From Brassica napus (Eukaryota > Streptophyta > Magnoliopsida > Brassicales > Brassicaceae), in the NCBI RefSeq assembly GCF_020379485.1, contig NC_063439.1, forward strand, positions 17,388,598 through 17,452,597: a stretch of DNA of 64,000 bases, given 5' to 3'. The position numbers were made by a program, and so were the translations under genes. Within the stretch, counting starts at the first letter, position 1; each line of letters opens with the position of its first letter. Below are positions 23,331 to 33,705 of this stretch, piece by piece. The notes under the pieces are model-generated. The model saw only the letters and a program-made list of their open reading frames with translations, searched no databases and was not told the DNA's origin.

Positions 23331-23480
23331 TGTTTACAAATCTATGGTGAATTAAATACTAATTAATTATAATTATTTCTTTTCAGGTATGTGCTTCAGA
23401 AGGTGTTCAAATTGTCAGACTAATCACGATTCTGTTTTGTAGAATAAAAGACCGGTCACTAGAATTTTTGTATGTCAGTC

Positions 23481-24721
23481 GTCTCTGTTTTGATCCTTCT
23501 AGTTCCAAGTCTGCTTTTGGTGTTGCTTACTCAGTTATGTCGATTTTGTAAGAACTACTGAGTGAATTTCTTCTCCCAATCATTAGAACGGTCTTCTCTT
23601 TGACTTTTTCAGGTATGTCCTCACTTTTTTTTTGAACGGCACAGGTATGTAATGTCCCTCCCTTATCCTTTTGCTTCTAGCGTTTTGATGTTTGTGTCTA
23701 TTTTCTTCTCCACCAGTCGATTTTTAATCCTAATCTAACGTATCTCGAAATCATTGACGTCTCATAATATTTATTTTAATTTTATATTATCTAACCAAAT
23801 CTCACACAGTATAAACATTAAAAATAGAACTATGAATGTGGTATTTTTGACAACTTCTCTTCAAAAAATACATATATGTTTTTTTTTTGTTGGTACAAAA
23901 AAAAAATACATATATGTTCGTAAACATCATTGATATATTTATAATTACAAAAATAACTATCTAATAAGTAATTATTTTAAAAGATAGAATTTTATAAGGA
24001 AATAAAATAATAAAAACAGAAAACTATATTAAATACAACAAATTATATAAATCAATTATATTTTTAGTTCAAAACTAAACTAAATTTTTAATCCAGAGTT
24101 ATTATTTATTTATAAAATACCAAGATACCAAAAAGCTTACATCCTTAGTTACTATTCAAAGAGGTCCCCAACAGCTGCAACTTGCAACTAAAACTTAATG
24201 TCTCTGAAGTGTAAAAATTATAATCATGCTGCGTTGAATGATCTCACACAGGATGAAACATCATAGGAATTATTAAGTTCAGTAAACAGATGACTATTTT
24301 TTTTTTTTTTTAACAACAGATGACTATTAAATCGACAAAACTCCACAACGTCGAAGTGTTTCCTCTACAAATTAGTGAGACAAAACGATAAAACAAAGCT
24401 TTTAGCGATGAGCTATAAACAATTTGATCCATGGCTGCTAAAGTGTACCAGCAGGACTTTGAATCATACTGGACTTTAAATAGTAACCAGATGCTTTTTG
24501 GACAAGGAAAGGAACAGAAAATACAATTTGGCTAAATCAAGAACCGTCTCACTTACATACTGTCCCTCCTGTCCAAACTTGGTCTTACACCTTAAAAGGC
24601 TACAGCAGCAATTAACATTCGAACAAAAGCACAAATCAAAACCAACACGAGAAAAAAACATCTGATCTTCCTTTCAGCGCATCCGAAAACTTTCCTTTCC
24701 TTCTCATTCTAAAACATTTAT
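23481..24721. other. Intergenic AT-rich DNA and calnexin 3' UTR
   Basis: 23481-23650 may contain further 3' exon or intron sequence of the non-coding unit (a GACTTTTTCAG acceptor lies near 23612). 23700-24350 is very AT-rich with poly-T tracts and no ORF. About 24430-24721 is probably calnexin 3' UTR. Confidence 0.45.
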
Positions 24722-27078
24722 CTAATTATCACGTCTCGGTTGCCTTTTGCGTGGAGCAGCGGTTTCTTCCTTCTTCTCTGCCTCATCTTCACTTTTTGAG
24801 CTCTCTCCTACTTCTGGTTTCTTCTTTTCCACAGTTGCTGCCGCCTGTAAACAACCCCATTTTTTTTTTATTTCTTTAGCTCCTCTTTCACTTGTCCCCC
24901 ATATATTACAAAATCCCAAAACAAAACAAAAATGACAATAAAATTTGTACCTTCTTCCCACCGAAGATAAGCTTGATGAAGAGCGAGAAAAATACTACGA
25001 CAATGGAGACGAGGACACCAATGGTTAAGTTTGGTTGTTCCTCAGCTTTCTCAATCAGTTCCTACAAAACGAAACCATTTTCAAAATCGCTTTAGGTCCC
25101 CTCCTCAAGGTCGAGTCATCATGATAACATGGTTTGAATGAGGGAGAACTAACCGTGATCTTAGACTTGTACGCACTTAGGAAAGAAATGTCTGCAACCT
25201 TGTTCAAGAGGTCGAACACAACCTTCTGCAAACAATCATGAACAGAGATGAATAAATGTATGTATTTTACGAGAAGCCATATATTTTTGGTTCTGTTGGA
25301 AAATCAAACTTGCCTGGTAGCTCTTGAGACCATCTGCAGAGCCAGCAGCTTCCTCTTCTGCCTTTTGTTTCTCTTTTTCAACATCAAACTTAGGCTTCCA
25401 AGTGGTCTGTCTGTAAGTCTCGGCGACCTTCTCGTCTTTCGCTATCAACATGTTGTCAAACAAGATACCGTCTTGCATTGTCCAGATCTCTATACCTATG
25501 GCGGCAATGGGTTCGTAATCGGGTCTGTCTAGCTCAAAGTAGTCAGGGTTAGGGATGTCTCTGGGTTTCCAGATTCCCTTGTAAGCAGGGTTATCTATGA
25601 GAGGTGCACTCCACTTGCCCTTGTAAGCAGGGTTCTTCTTCATCGGTCTCTTCCATTCACCACAACCTGGTGCTGTTTCACACTTGGGGTTGTCAATCTT
25701 TGGAGCCTCCCACATACCATCTTCCTCATCATCCCAATCTTCGGGTTTGGTCGCCTCTGGGTCGTCAACCTCCTCAGGCTCATCGTCTAACCATCCTTCT
25801 GGTTTCTCAGCTTCCTCATCTTCGATCTCCATGGGTGCATCCTCGTCCCAGTCGTCAGGCTTCACGGCGTTAGGATCAGGAATCTTGGCTCTTTCATCCC
25901 AGTCTTCTGGTTTCTTGTCCTCAGGGTCAGGGATGGTCTTGTCAGGGATCAATGCAGGCTCAAAGTCTTCTCCAGAGAGTAAATTAGCCTTTTTCTTCTC
26001 CTCTCCATCAACCAAAATGCTAACCTCGTTGTCGGGCTTCAAGATGGCGGTGTAGACATGAGAAAGCTTGTCATGAGGAACAGAGGGAGGGAACTTGAGG
26101 TGGTGCTCGACGTACTCGCCACTCTTGGGATTCTTGTGCTTCAAGATGAAATGCACTTTGTTTGTGGCTCCACACTTGTCAGGCCCAAACATGATGGAGT
26201 AAGGAGATTCACTATTGAACCCCTCAGCAGTCCATCCAGCATCTTGAGGACGGAGGTATTTCAAGTAAGCACCACCACACTCAAGCCCCTCCTGGAAACG
26301 AACCTCGTACTGAAGAACAACTGTTCCATCCTTGAGGTTTAGAGGCTCGTCAAGCTCTTTCACTATACCATACTTACGGGCCTTCTCGCTTACGAGAAGT
26401 CCGTAATCATCATGTCCCTCACTCTTTGCATGCTTCCACACACCTGAAACAGATAAAAAAGCTCTTAAAAAAGAAGCTTCTACGCAAAAGTGGGATAATG
26501 ATCAACAGCTCAGGTCCGACAACTAGGGAGAGATTCAAGTTTTGCAGCAGAAAAAAAAAACATGCATTGGTTACAGATTATCATTAAGAAAACATTTTGC
26601 ATGACAAGACCAAACCATTCAACATCATAACGTGAGGTCACGAATCACATTACCACTAAGTCAGATTTAACATTCTCGATTTGATTCCTCTATATGATGA
26701 ATGCAACACATTACAACTCACTTAAACAATTCAAACTCTCTGAATCATTAAATTTCCTAAAAGTGACGAAGATCACAAAACATATACTTAACTACAATGC
26801 ACTGTGAGTTTACAGGTATACAATTACCTTCGTAATCACCATTCTTCGAAACGATCCAGCGACCTTCGAATGGCTCATCGAACGATTCATACAACACCTG
26901 AACAGAAAACGAGTATCCAGTTAAGTCAATCAGTTATCTAAAATCTTCAGATCTACCAAAAACATTTTCTCAGAAAATTAAAAATTACCGTCTGATCGTC
27001 ACAGTAGCAAAGCTTCTGGAGCGAAACCAAAGCTAAGGTAAGCAAAAGGCCGGATAATAGTTGCCGGTCTCTCATCAT
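24722..27078 (-). CDS. CNX1: Calnexin, ER lectin chaperone
   Basis: Type I ER membrane chaperone that binds monoglucosylated N-glycoproteins. Exons (minus): 27078-26989, 26897-26828, 26443-25314, 25225-25154, 25061-24951 and 24844-24722, giving 531 residues. An N-terminal signal peptide is rich in Leu and precedes CYCDD. The lectin domain (~30-270) includes [15 protein letters not shown] and FGPDKCG. The P-domain has four IPDPxxxKPxDWDE-type and then NPxYKGxW-type repeats. One transmembrane helix is [20 protein letters not shown] near residue 470, and the cytosolic tail ends RKRQPRRDN. The intron between exons 3 and 4 starts GCAAGT (a GC-AG intron). An ATG one codon downstream (27075) is an equally good start. 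The closest family member by memory is Arabidopsis CNX1 (At5g61790). Confidence 0.96.
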
Positions 27079-27226
27079 CGGAAACCTCAGGATCTAGTCG
27101 GTCGTTCACCGGAGAGCAGATCGGAGAAGAGAGTAGAGTGTTGGTATTTTCCAAATTACTTTCTGAATAATTAGATATTTATTCAATCCCGTAGACTCGG
27201 TCGTGAGTTTCAATTTGTTGTTTCCA

Positions 27227-27278
27227 CCAATGATATCGCTTGCCACGCGATGATAACCACTCATATGCCGCCACGTCA
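27227..27278 (-). promoter_or_regulatory. UPR-type elements upstream of calnexin
   Basis: On the sense (minus) strand, TGACGTGGCG at 27269-27278 matches the bZIP-type unfolded protein response element core TGACGTGG. A CCAAT (27227-27231) and CCACG (27243-27247) pair 11 bases apart resembles ERSE but misses the standard 9-base spacing. Both lie 150-200 bp upstream of the ATG, as expected for an ER-stress-induced chaperone. Confidence 0.5.
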
Positions 27279-27359
27279 GTCAAATGCGAGCTCTCCTACG
27301 TGCAAGTTATATTGCTATTATTGGGCTGGGCCTACCAAACAATTAAAGAGTCTCTAAGG

Positions 27360-28015
27360 GAAACAGAGTCTTTTCGGCTCTATACTTTGAGAAATTATTA
27401 AAATTATTTTAATGAAGAGAAAAAGACTAGAATTTTCAAATTTTCAAATGATGACAAGTTTTTTTTTTAATTTTTTTTTTCAAATTTTCTTTTTATAGTT
27501 TAAAAATAATTTTTGAAACTGTTTTATAAATTTTTATTTTTTATTTTAGTATTTATTTTTTATAAAATTTTAAACCCTAATTCCAAAACTCCACCCCCTT
27601 AACTCTAAACCCTAAGGTTTGGATTAATTAATCCAAGGGGTATAAGTGTATATTTACCTCTTTAATGAAACTTATTTTTGTGACTTTGAGCCTTGAGTGC
27701 TACTTTGGGAACAAAAACTTGGTTTGGTGCTATCCTAGTCTTTTTCTCTTTAATGAATGTCATTTTTGTGACTTTCTCCTTCTATTGCTATTTTTGAGAC
27801 ATAAACTTCAAAAGGTGCTATTATTGACAATTGCCCTTTTTTATTTTTATTTTATTTATTTATATTTATTTTTGTTTGTTTATTTAATTTTAAACCAAGG
27901 GTATTAGGGATATTTTACCCTTTAATGAATGTCATTTTTGTGACTTTCTCCTTCTAGTGCTATTTTTGAGACATAAACTTCAAAGGTGCTATTATTGACA
28001 ATTGCCGTTTAATGA
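27360..28015. repeat. MULE/VANDAL-like terminal sequences, partly duplicated
   Basis: Two direct copies of a ~90-bp block (about 27749-27836 and 27918-28007) share TTTAATGAATGTCATTTTTG, GACTTTCTCCTTCTA and a common end ATTATTGACAATTGCC. The left flank has AAACCCTAA-rich sequence. A diverged relative lies at 40490-40700. This resembles termini of Arabidopsis VANDAL/MULE elements; the family is from memory only. Confidence 0.4.
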
Positions 28016-28204
28016 ATTTGGAAATTAAAACTAAACTTAATTGTTTTTAAAATTTTATGCAGATTTTATGTATTATTTACAAATCATAATTTATATCATA
28101 TGTTATTTATTGATAGATTTGATTTCGCAATTAATATACAAAGATTAATTAGTTAAAATGCAAATATTCAACTGTGGAAAAAAATTTGAATTTGTAAATA
28201 CTAA

Positions 28205-30267
28205 CTAGGTGTCTTGCCCGCATATGCGGGCTTAATCGTTTAACAAATATTTATTAGTTTATTTTTTATTAATTCAAAAACCATCATAATAACTTATTAT
28301 TTATGTTTTCAAAAAAATTAAATCAAACATATATATATATATATATGACAAAAATCTAATTAAATATATATGTTTAATTAAAATTTATTAAAGATAACAT
28401 TGACTTTAACTACTGAATTTAATATAATTGTTTTATAGTTTATTTTTAAATTTTATAATTGAAAAATATGTTTTAAGATAACAACACAATATATAAGACT
28501 TATCTTATTTTAAAAAAAGTTAATATTATTAATACAAATTCGTTTTTGGTTATATAATTAATTATATATAAAATTCATTAAGGGTATTATAGATATTAAC
28601 CTCTCTAACTTTTAACGTGAGAGCTCGATTCCAAAAATTTACTTTGCAAATAATAGTATAATTAATTAAAATTTATTAAAGATAGCATTGACTTTAACCA
28701 CTGAATTTATTATAATTGTTTTATAGTTTATTTTGAAATTTTATAATTGAAAAATATGTTTTAAGATATAACAACACAATATATAAGACTTATCTTATTT
28801 TAAAAAAAGTTAATATTATTAATAAAAATACGTTTTTGGTTATATAATTAATTATATATAAAATTCATTAAGGGTATTATAGATATTAACCTCTCTAACT
28901 TTTAACGTGAGAGCTCGATTCCAAAAATTTACTTCGCAAATAATAGTATAATTAATTAAAATTTATTAAAGATAACATTGACTTTAACCACTGAATTTAT
29001 TATAATTGTTTTATAGTTTATTTTTAAATTTTATAATTGAAAAATATGTTTTAAGATAAAAACACAATATATAAGAATTATCTTATTTTCCAAAAAGTTA
29101 ATATTATTAATTAAAATTCGTTTTTGATTATATAATTAATTATTTAGAAAATTCATTAAGCGTATTATAGATATTAACCGCTCTAACTTTTAACGTGAGA
29201 GCTCGATTCAAAAAATTGAATTTGTAAATACTAACTAGGTGTCTTGCCCGCATATGCGGGCTTAATCGTTTAACAAATATTTATTAGTTTATTTTTTATT
29301 AATTCAAAAACCATCATAATAACTTATTATTTATGTTTTCAAAAAAATTAAATCAAACATATATATATATATGACAAAAATCTAATTAAATATATATGTT
29401 TAATTAAAATTTATTAAAGATAACATTGACTTTAACCACTGAATTTAATATAATTATTTTATAGTTTATTTTTAAATTTTGTAATTGAAAAATATGTTTT
29501 AAGATAACAACACAATATATAAGATTTATCTTACTTTAAAAAAAGTTAATATTATTAATAAAAATTCGTTTTTGGTTATATAATTAATTATATATAAAAT
29601 TCATTAAGGGTATTATAGATATTAACCTCTCTAACTTTTAACGTGAGAGCTCGATTCCAAAAATTTACTTTGCAAATAATAGTATAATTAATTAAAATTT
29701 ATTAAAGATAACATTGACTTTAACCACTGAATTTATTATAATTGTTTTATAGTTTATTTTTAAATTTTATAATTGAAAAATATGTTTTAAGATATAATAA
29801 CACAATATATAAGACTTATCTTATTTTAAAAAAAGTTAATATTATTAATAAAAATACGTTTTTGGTTATATAATTAATTATATATAAAATTCATTAAGGG
29901 TATTATAGATATTAACCTCTCTAACTTTTAACGTGAGAGCTCGATTCCAAAAATTTACTTCGCAAATAATAGTATAGATTAATTAAAATTTATTAAAGAT
30001 AACATTGACTTTAACCACTGAATTTATTATAATTGTTTTATAGTTTATTTTTAAATTTTATAATTGAAAAATATGTTTTAAGATAACAACACAATATATA
30101 AGAATTATCTTATTTTCCAAAAAGTTAATATTATTAATTAAAATTCGTTTTTGATTATATAATTAATTATTTAGAAAATTCATTAAGGGTATTATAGATA
30201 TTAACCGCTCTAACTTTTAACGTGAGAGCTCGATTCCAAAAATTTACTTCGCAAATAATAGTATAGA
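28205..30267 (-). mobile_element. Non-autonomous Helitron, internally triplicated and tandemly duplicated
   Basis: On the minus strand the 5' end TCTATACTATTATTTGCGAAG begins at 30267 after a host A. The 3' end is the palindrome GCCCGCATATGCGGGC (28216-28231) followed by CTAG (28205-28208) and a host T. A second hairpin/CTAG terminus occurs at 29235-29261. The period is 1030 bp, and each half contains three ~290-bp direct repeats (the AAATTCATTAAGGG marker occurs at 28571, 28861, 29149, 29597, 29887 and 30176). The second half also repeats 18 bp of left flank, so it arose by segmental duplication, not simple concatenation. No coding capacity. The right end lies 28 bp from the PPR stop codon. 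Confidence 0.85.
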
Positions 30268-30295
30268 TAAAAATCCAAATGACGATGGTTACGAC

Positions 30296-31786
30296 TTAGG
30301 ACATAACTGTACTAAATCCAGCACTCTTGTTCACTCTCTCATCTCTTTCCATCACTCCCCTAACTTTAACCACATCCTCCCATCTCTCAGCATTTGCATA
30401 CATCTCCACCATCACTTTATACACTCCTCCATCCTCTGGACTCAATTCCTTAACTCTCTCTGCAGCTTTCTCTGCTACCTCTATGTTCCCGTGGATTCTA
30501 CATCCTCCCAACAGACCGCTCCACGCCAAGAGTTTCTCTCTGTTCCCTCCATCTTTAGGCATTCTCTCAATCATCTCCGCTGCTTCTTCGATCAACCCCG
30601 CTCTTCCCAGCAAATCCGCCATACACCCGTAATGTTTCATCTCTTTATCGACATCATACAGAGACCCCATTTGGTCGAAAAGCTTCTTGGCTTCATCAAC
30701 TAGACCAGCATGGCTGCAACCCACTAAAACGCTTATGAAACTAACTCCATCAGGTTTGATACCAGAGCTAACCATCGTACGGAAGTAATCAACAGTTAGC
30801 TCGCCGTAACCGTGCATGGCGAGACCAGTGATGATTGCATTCCATGTGAACAAAGTTTTGTCTGAACATAAACTAAAGATCTCCATGGCTGTCTCGATGA
30901 AACCACACTTGGCATAGAAATCCACCAATCCAGTAGCTAAAAACGAATCAACGAAAAGTCTGTTCCTTTTGGCGTAATCATGTATAGCTTTCCCTTTCTC
31001 TAAATCTCCCGACTGTGCACAGGCTGAAAGAGTTGAGACAATGGCCACGTTATCAGGTTTGAAGCCAGAAGCAAGCATTTCGTCGAAGAGGCTGATAGCT
31101 TCTCTGCAACAGTTCATCTGCGCATACCCAGCAATGAGACTGTTCCACGACACCAAATCACGAAAAGGCATTGAATCGAACAACTCCCGTGCACGAACAA
31201 CCTCACGTGCCTTCACTAACCCATCAATCAGCACGTTGTACGTGACAACATCTCTTTGAGGATTTTCGTCGAACAGCTTCAAGGCACTTTTAATCGAGAT
31301 GTTTGTTAAGTAGACCCGGATCAGAGTGTTCAAAGTGAACAAATCAGACAACAACCCGAATCTCAAAGCTTGACAATGCAAGGCTTCGACTAAGGTAAAG
31401 CTAACGTTCTTCTTCGCACAAGCCTTGAATACGAAAGGGAAGGTGTGGAAGTCGGGAGGAACAGAACGACGTCGCATCTGGACGTAGAAACGGTGAGGAG
31501 ACAGAGACGGCGCATGAAGGGAATAGACTCTAATGATCGTGTTGAAGCAAAACGTAGATGGGTTTGTAATGAAACTGAACACCGCAGCTGCATAACTCGC
31601 GACGACACAAGTGGATAAAGGATGTGTCGCTGTCGGAGACGGTGTTATAGAGGTGATAGCGAAGAGGATATTGGTGAGAACAGAGTTCTGATTCGGACCG
31701 TTGGAGATCCGACCGGAAGTGATGAACTGTGCATGAAACTGATGCACATGTCTTAGGGTTTTACACAGCTTCTGTATTGATGACAT
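30296..31786 (-). CDS. Pentatricopeptide repeat protein, PLS class, E subgroup, 496 aa
   Basis: Organelle-targeted RNA-binding protein, probably in C-to-U editing or RNA processing; the target is unknown. Intronless, as most PPR genes are. P, L and S motifs run from about residue 100 to 390 (DVVTYNVLIDGLVKAREV, DLVSWNSLIAGYAQ, ALFTWNAIITGLAMHGYGE-like and KHYGCMADLLGRAGLIEEA). They end in an E domain (LLAWSGLLGGCRIHGNIEVAE ... YKVMVEMYANAERWEDV, about 415-490). There is no DYW deaminase domain, so it would need a partner to edit. Positional match is At5g61800. The start lies 166 bp downstream of the stop of the carrier gene on the same strand. Confidence 0.93.
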   Translation of the reverse strand: MSSIQKLCKTLRHVHQFHAQFITSGRISNGPNQNSVLTNILFAITSITPSPTATHPLSTCVVASYAAAVFSFITNPSTFCFNTIIRVYSLHAPSLSPHRFYVQMRRRSVPPDFHTFPFVFKACAKKNVSFTLVEALHCQALRFGLLSDLFTLNTLIRVYLTNISIKSALKLFDENPQRDVVTYNVLIDGLVKAREVVRARELFDSMPFRDLVSWNSLIAGYAQMNCCREAISLFDEMLASGFKPDNVAIVSTLSACAQSGDLEKGKAIHDYAKRNRLFVDSFLATGLVDFYAKCGFIETAMEIFSLCSDKTLFTWNAIITGLAMHGYGELTVDYFRTMVSSGIKPDGVSFISVLVGCSHAGLVDEAKKLFDQMGSLYDVDKEMKHYGCMADLLGRAGLIEEAAEMIERMPKDGGNREKLLAWSGLLGGCRIHGNIEVAEKAAERVKELSPEDGGVYKVMVEMYANAERWEDVVKVRGVMERDERVNKSAGFSTVMS

Positions 31787-31952
31787 TTTGACTTGGAAAA
31801 TAATGCAAAGCTTTCTCTTTTAAAGGAAAAGTTTTCAGAATAAAAATTAATCAGATCTCTTGTTTACATTTTCTACAATGGAAAGCTAAAGTTTTTTCTT
31901 TCACCATCATCAAATCAAATGAGCTGATCACTGTATCTCTCGTTAGGTTCTT

Positions 31953-33705
31953 TTAATCAAGGGCTAGATTTTTCTTCATAGCTTCGTAAACAAGGTAGGA
32001 GATGCTTGCGGAAGGGATGACTTTGAAAAGATTGGGGAAGATTCCTCTGTAAAAGCCTCTTACACCTTCCCCTTTTAGCGTCTTCAGAAACTCTTGGCTC
32101 ATGCTCGTCTTTGCGCTATCAGCTTGCATTCTGATTAATAATAGTTTTACTAAACTCAGTTCAGATATTTAAAACAAAAAAAAAAAAAAGAAAGGAGAAA
32201 TGATTAGGTTTTGATAGTTTAACCTTGTTCGTACGACTTGCAACGGGTAAACACACGATGCTCCAAGAGCTCCTGATGTCATTCCACATCCTAGTTGCAC
32301 GAGAGGACCCGGCTCTGCACAGTACAAAGTCTTTAGTAGCACCAGTGTTAAAGATCACGTAAAAAGTAGTGATTAGTAAAAATCTAACCGTCATGATGAA
32401 TGTACGTCCTTGAAAAGTCTTTGAGAGTTTCGTAAGCAGCAAGGTCAATCCCAGCGTAAGGTATAATCCCAAGAAGAGAAGGATAAAGACCCTTGTAAAA
32501 CGCTCGAGGTCCTTCTTGAACCCAAATCTCCTTGGTCAGTTTCAACAGATTCGGTGTCTTCCCAAGCTCACTCACACAAGTCTGCAACCTAGTCTTCACT
32601 AGATCCATAGGGTAAATAGCGGTTTGAGCCACTGCGCCAGCCAACCCACCAGCCAAAAGCCTCCCCTTTGTGCCAATCTCACCATCTCCTCCACCGATAA
32701 TAGGCTTCAGCATCTCGTAAGCAGCAAACTTGATGGCGCTCTCAGGAGCCACTTTCGTCACATTCAGCCCGTTGCCTCTGAAGAAACCCAACAGCTTGTC
32801 CTCCCTCCATATTTTCTTGATGGTCGGGACAACTCCTGACTTTGTTCTCTGAACTTGCAAAACAACTTTAAGACGGTCTAGAGGCGCGGTAGCGGTTCTA
32901 GAAACAGCTCCGGCAAGTCCTCCGGCGAGGAGTAGTTTGCTTCTTTGAGCGTGTTTGCTTATACCGTCAGGTATGACAGGCTGCTCCCCAATGTCTATTA
33001 AGCAAACTCTTTCCCAGTGATGGTAAATATTCTCAACAGTGGCTTCATGGGGGTGCAGCAAAAGAAAGTCCCTCCACTCTTGGAAAGTTATAGTTCCGTT
33101 TTTGTCCTTATCAACATGCTCCATAAAAGAAGCCAGTTCCTTATCTTCAATTTCAATGCCTACAAAAAAGCCATAAGAAGGGCACTTTGAATCTTATAGA
33201 GAGACTAAGCAGAGAGTTGCAAAGGGCATCAAAGTTTCCTCTTTTAGCAAAATACACATCACAAAGCCATAAAAGAGTAATGGAACAGTGTGGGAATGAG
33301 AATCAGAATACCAGACTTAGCAAGAGCCTGGGAGAGCTCGTCTGGGCAAATGTCGTCGTTGCGTTCAACATCAATGGCTTGGAAGATGATGTAAAGCTCA
33401 AGCTCCTTAGCGTCCATGTAGCGACGAAACTCCTCGTAGTCAACGCGCCCATCTCGATTCGAGTCGCAGACTCTAAGCAAATCTCTAGCGTATTTGTACT
33501 TTGGAGGAATACGAAGCGAAGTCAGGCCTTTCTCGATGTGGGTGTCGTCTAAGAACCCTAACTTGGAACTGTCGAAGAATTCGAACAGTCTTCGAATCCT
33601 GAGGTCTCTCTCTTCCTTGGTCTCGTGTAATGCCACCAGCACGTCTTCCATCGTCGTGGCTCCGTGCTTCTTAGCCGGAGTTTGGTTGAGTTTTCCGCTC
33701 TCCAT
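31953..33705 (-). CDS. APC1: Calcium-regulated mitochondrial ATP-Mg/Pi carrier (SCaMC type)
   Basis: Inner mitochondrial membrane carrier that exchanges adenine nucleotides for phosphate under Ca2+ control. Exons (minus): 33705-33312, 33159-32389, 32314-32224 and 32130-31953, joining in frame to 477 residues. The N-terminal regulatory half carries EF-hand loops, clearest at [13 protein letters not shown] and [13 protein letters not shown]. Three carrier repeats follow with signatures [20 protein letters not shown] and [10 protein letters not shown]. The C-terminus is KKNLALD. The frame is open three bases further upstream but from TTG, so the ATG at 33705 is used. Positional match is At5g61810 (APC1). 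Confidence 0.95.

Larger units (their letters stand above)
12240..23480 (+). ncRNA. Predicted spliced long non-coding transcription unit with a ~10.3-kb repeat-filled intron
   Basis: A (CT)n tract at about 12290-12321 looks like a plant 5' UTR. Consecutive consensus splice sites suggest exons of about 12240-12385, 12525-12584, 12744-12818, 13007-13100 and 23387-~23480. Donors include GTAAGT (12386) and GTAAGTT (12819); acceptors include TTGCAG, CTCCAG, GAACAG and TTTTCAG. An AATAAA follows at 23443. No long ORF spans these exons; the best spliced peptide I found is about 15 residues. The predicted intron 13101-23386 holds the 207-bp repeats and the hairpin array, interrupted by copia-II. Whether the locus is transcribed, or the repeats are exonic, cannot be told from sequence. 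It lies between convergent Tudor-SN and calnexin. Confidence 0.45.

Noticed and set aside
25604..26055. Plus-strand serine-rich ORFs opposite calnexin
   Set aside because: Shadows of the acidic P-domain repeats.
27227..27247. Canonical ERSE upstream of calnexin
   Set aside because: CCAAT and CCACG are 11 bases apart rather than 9; kept only as ERSE-like.
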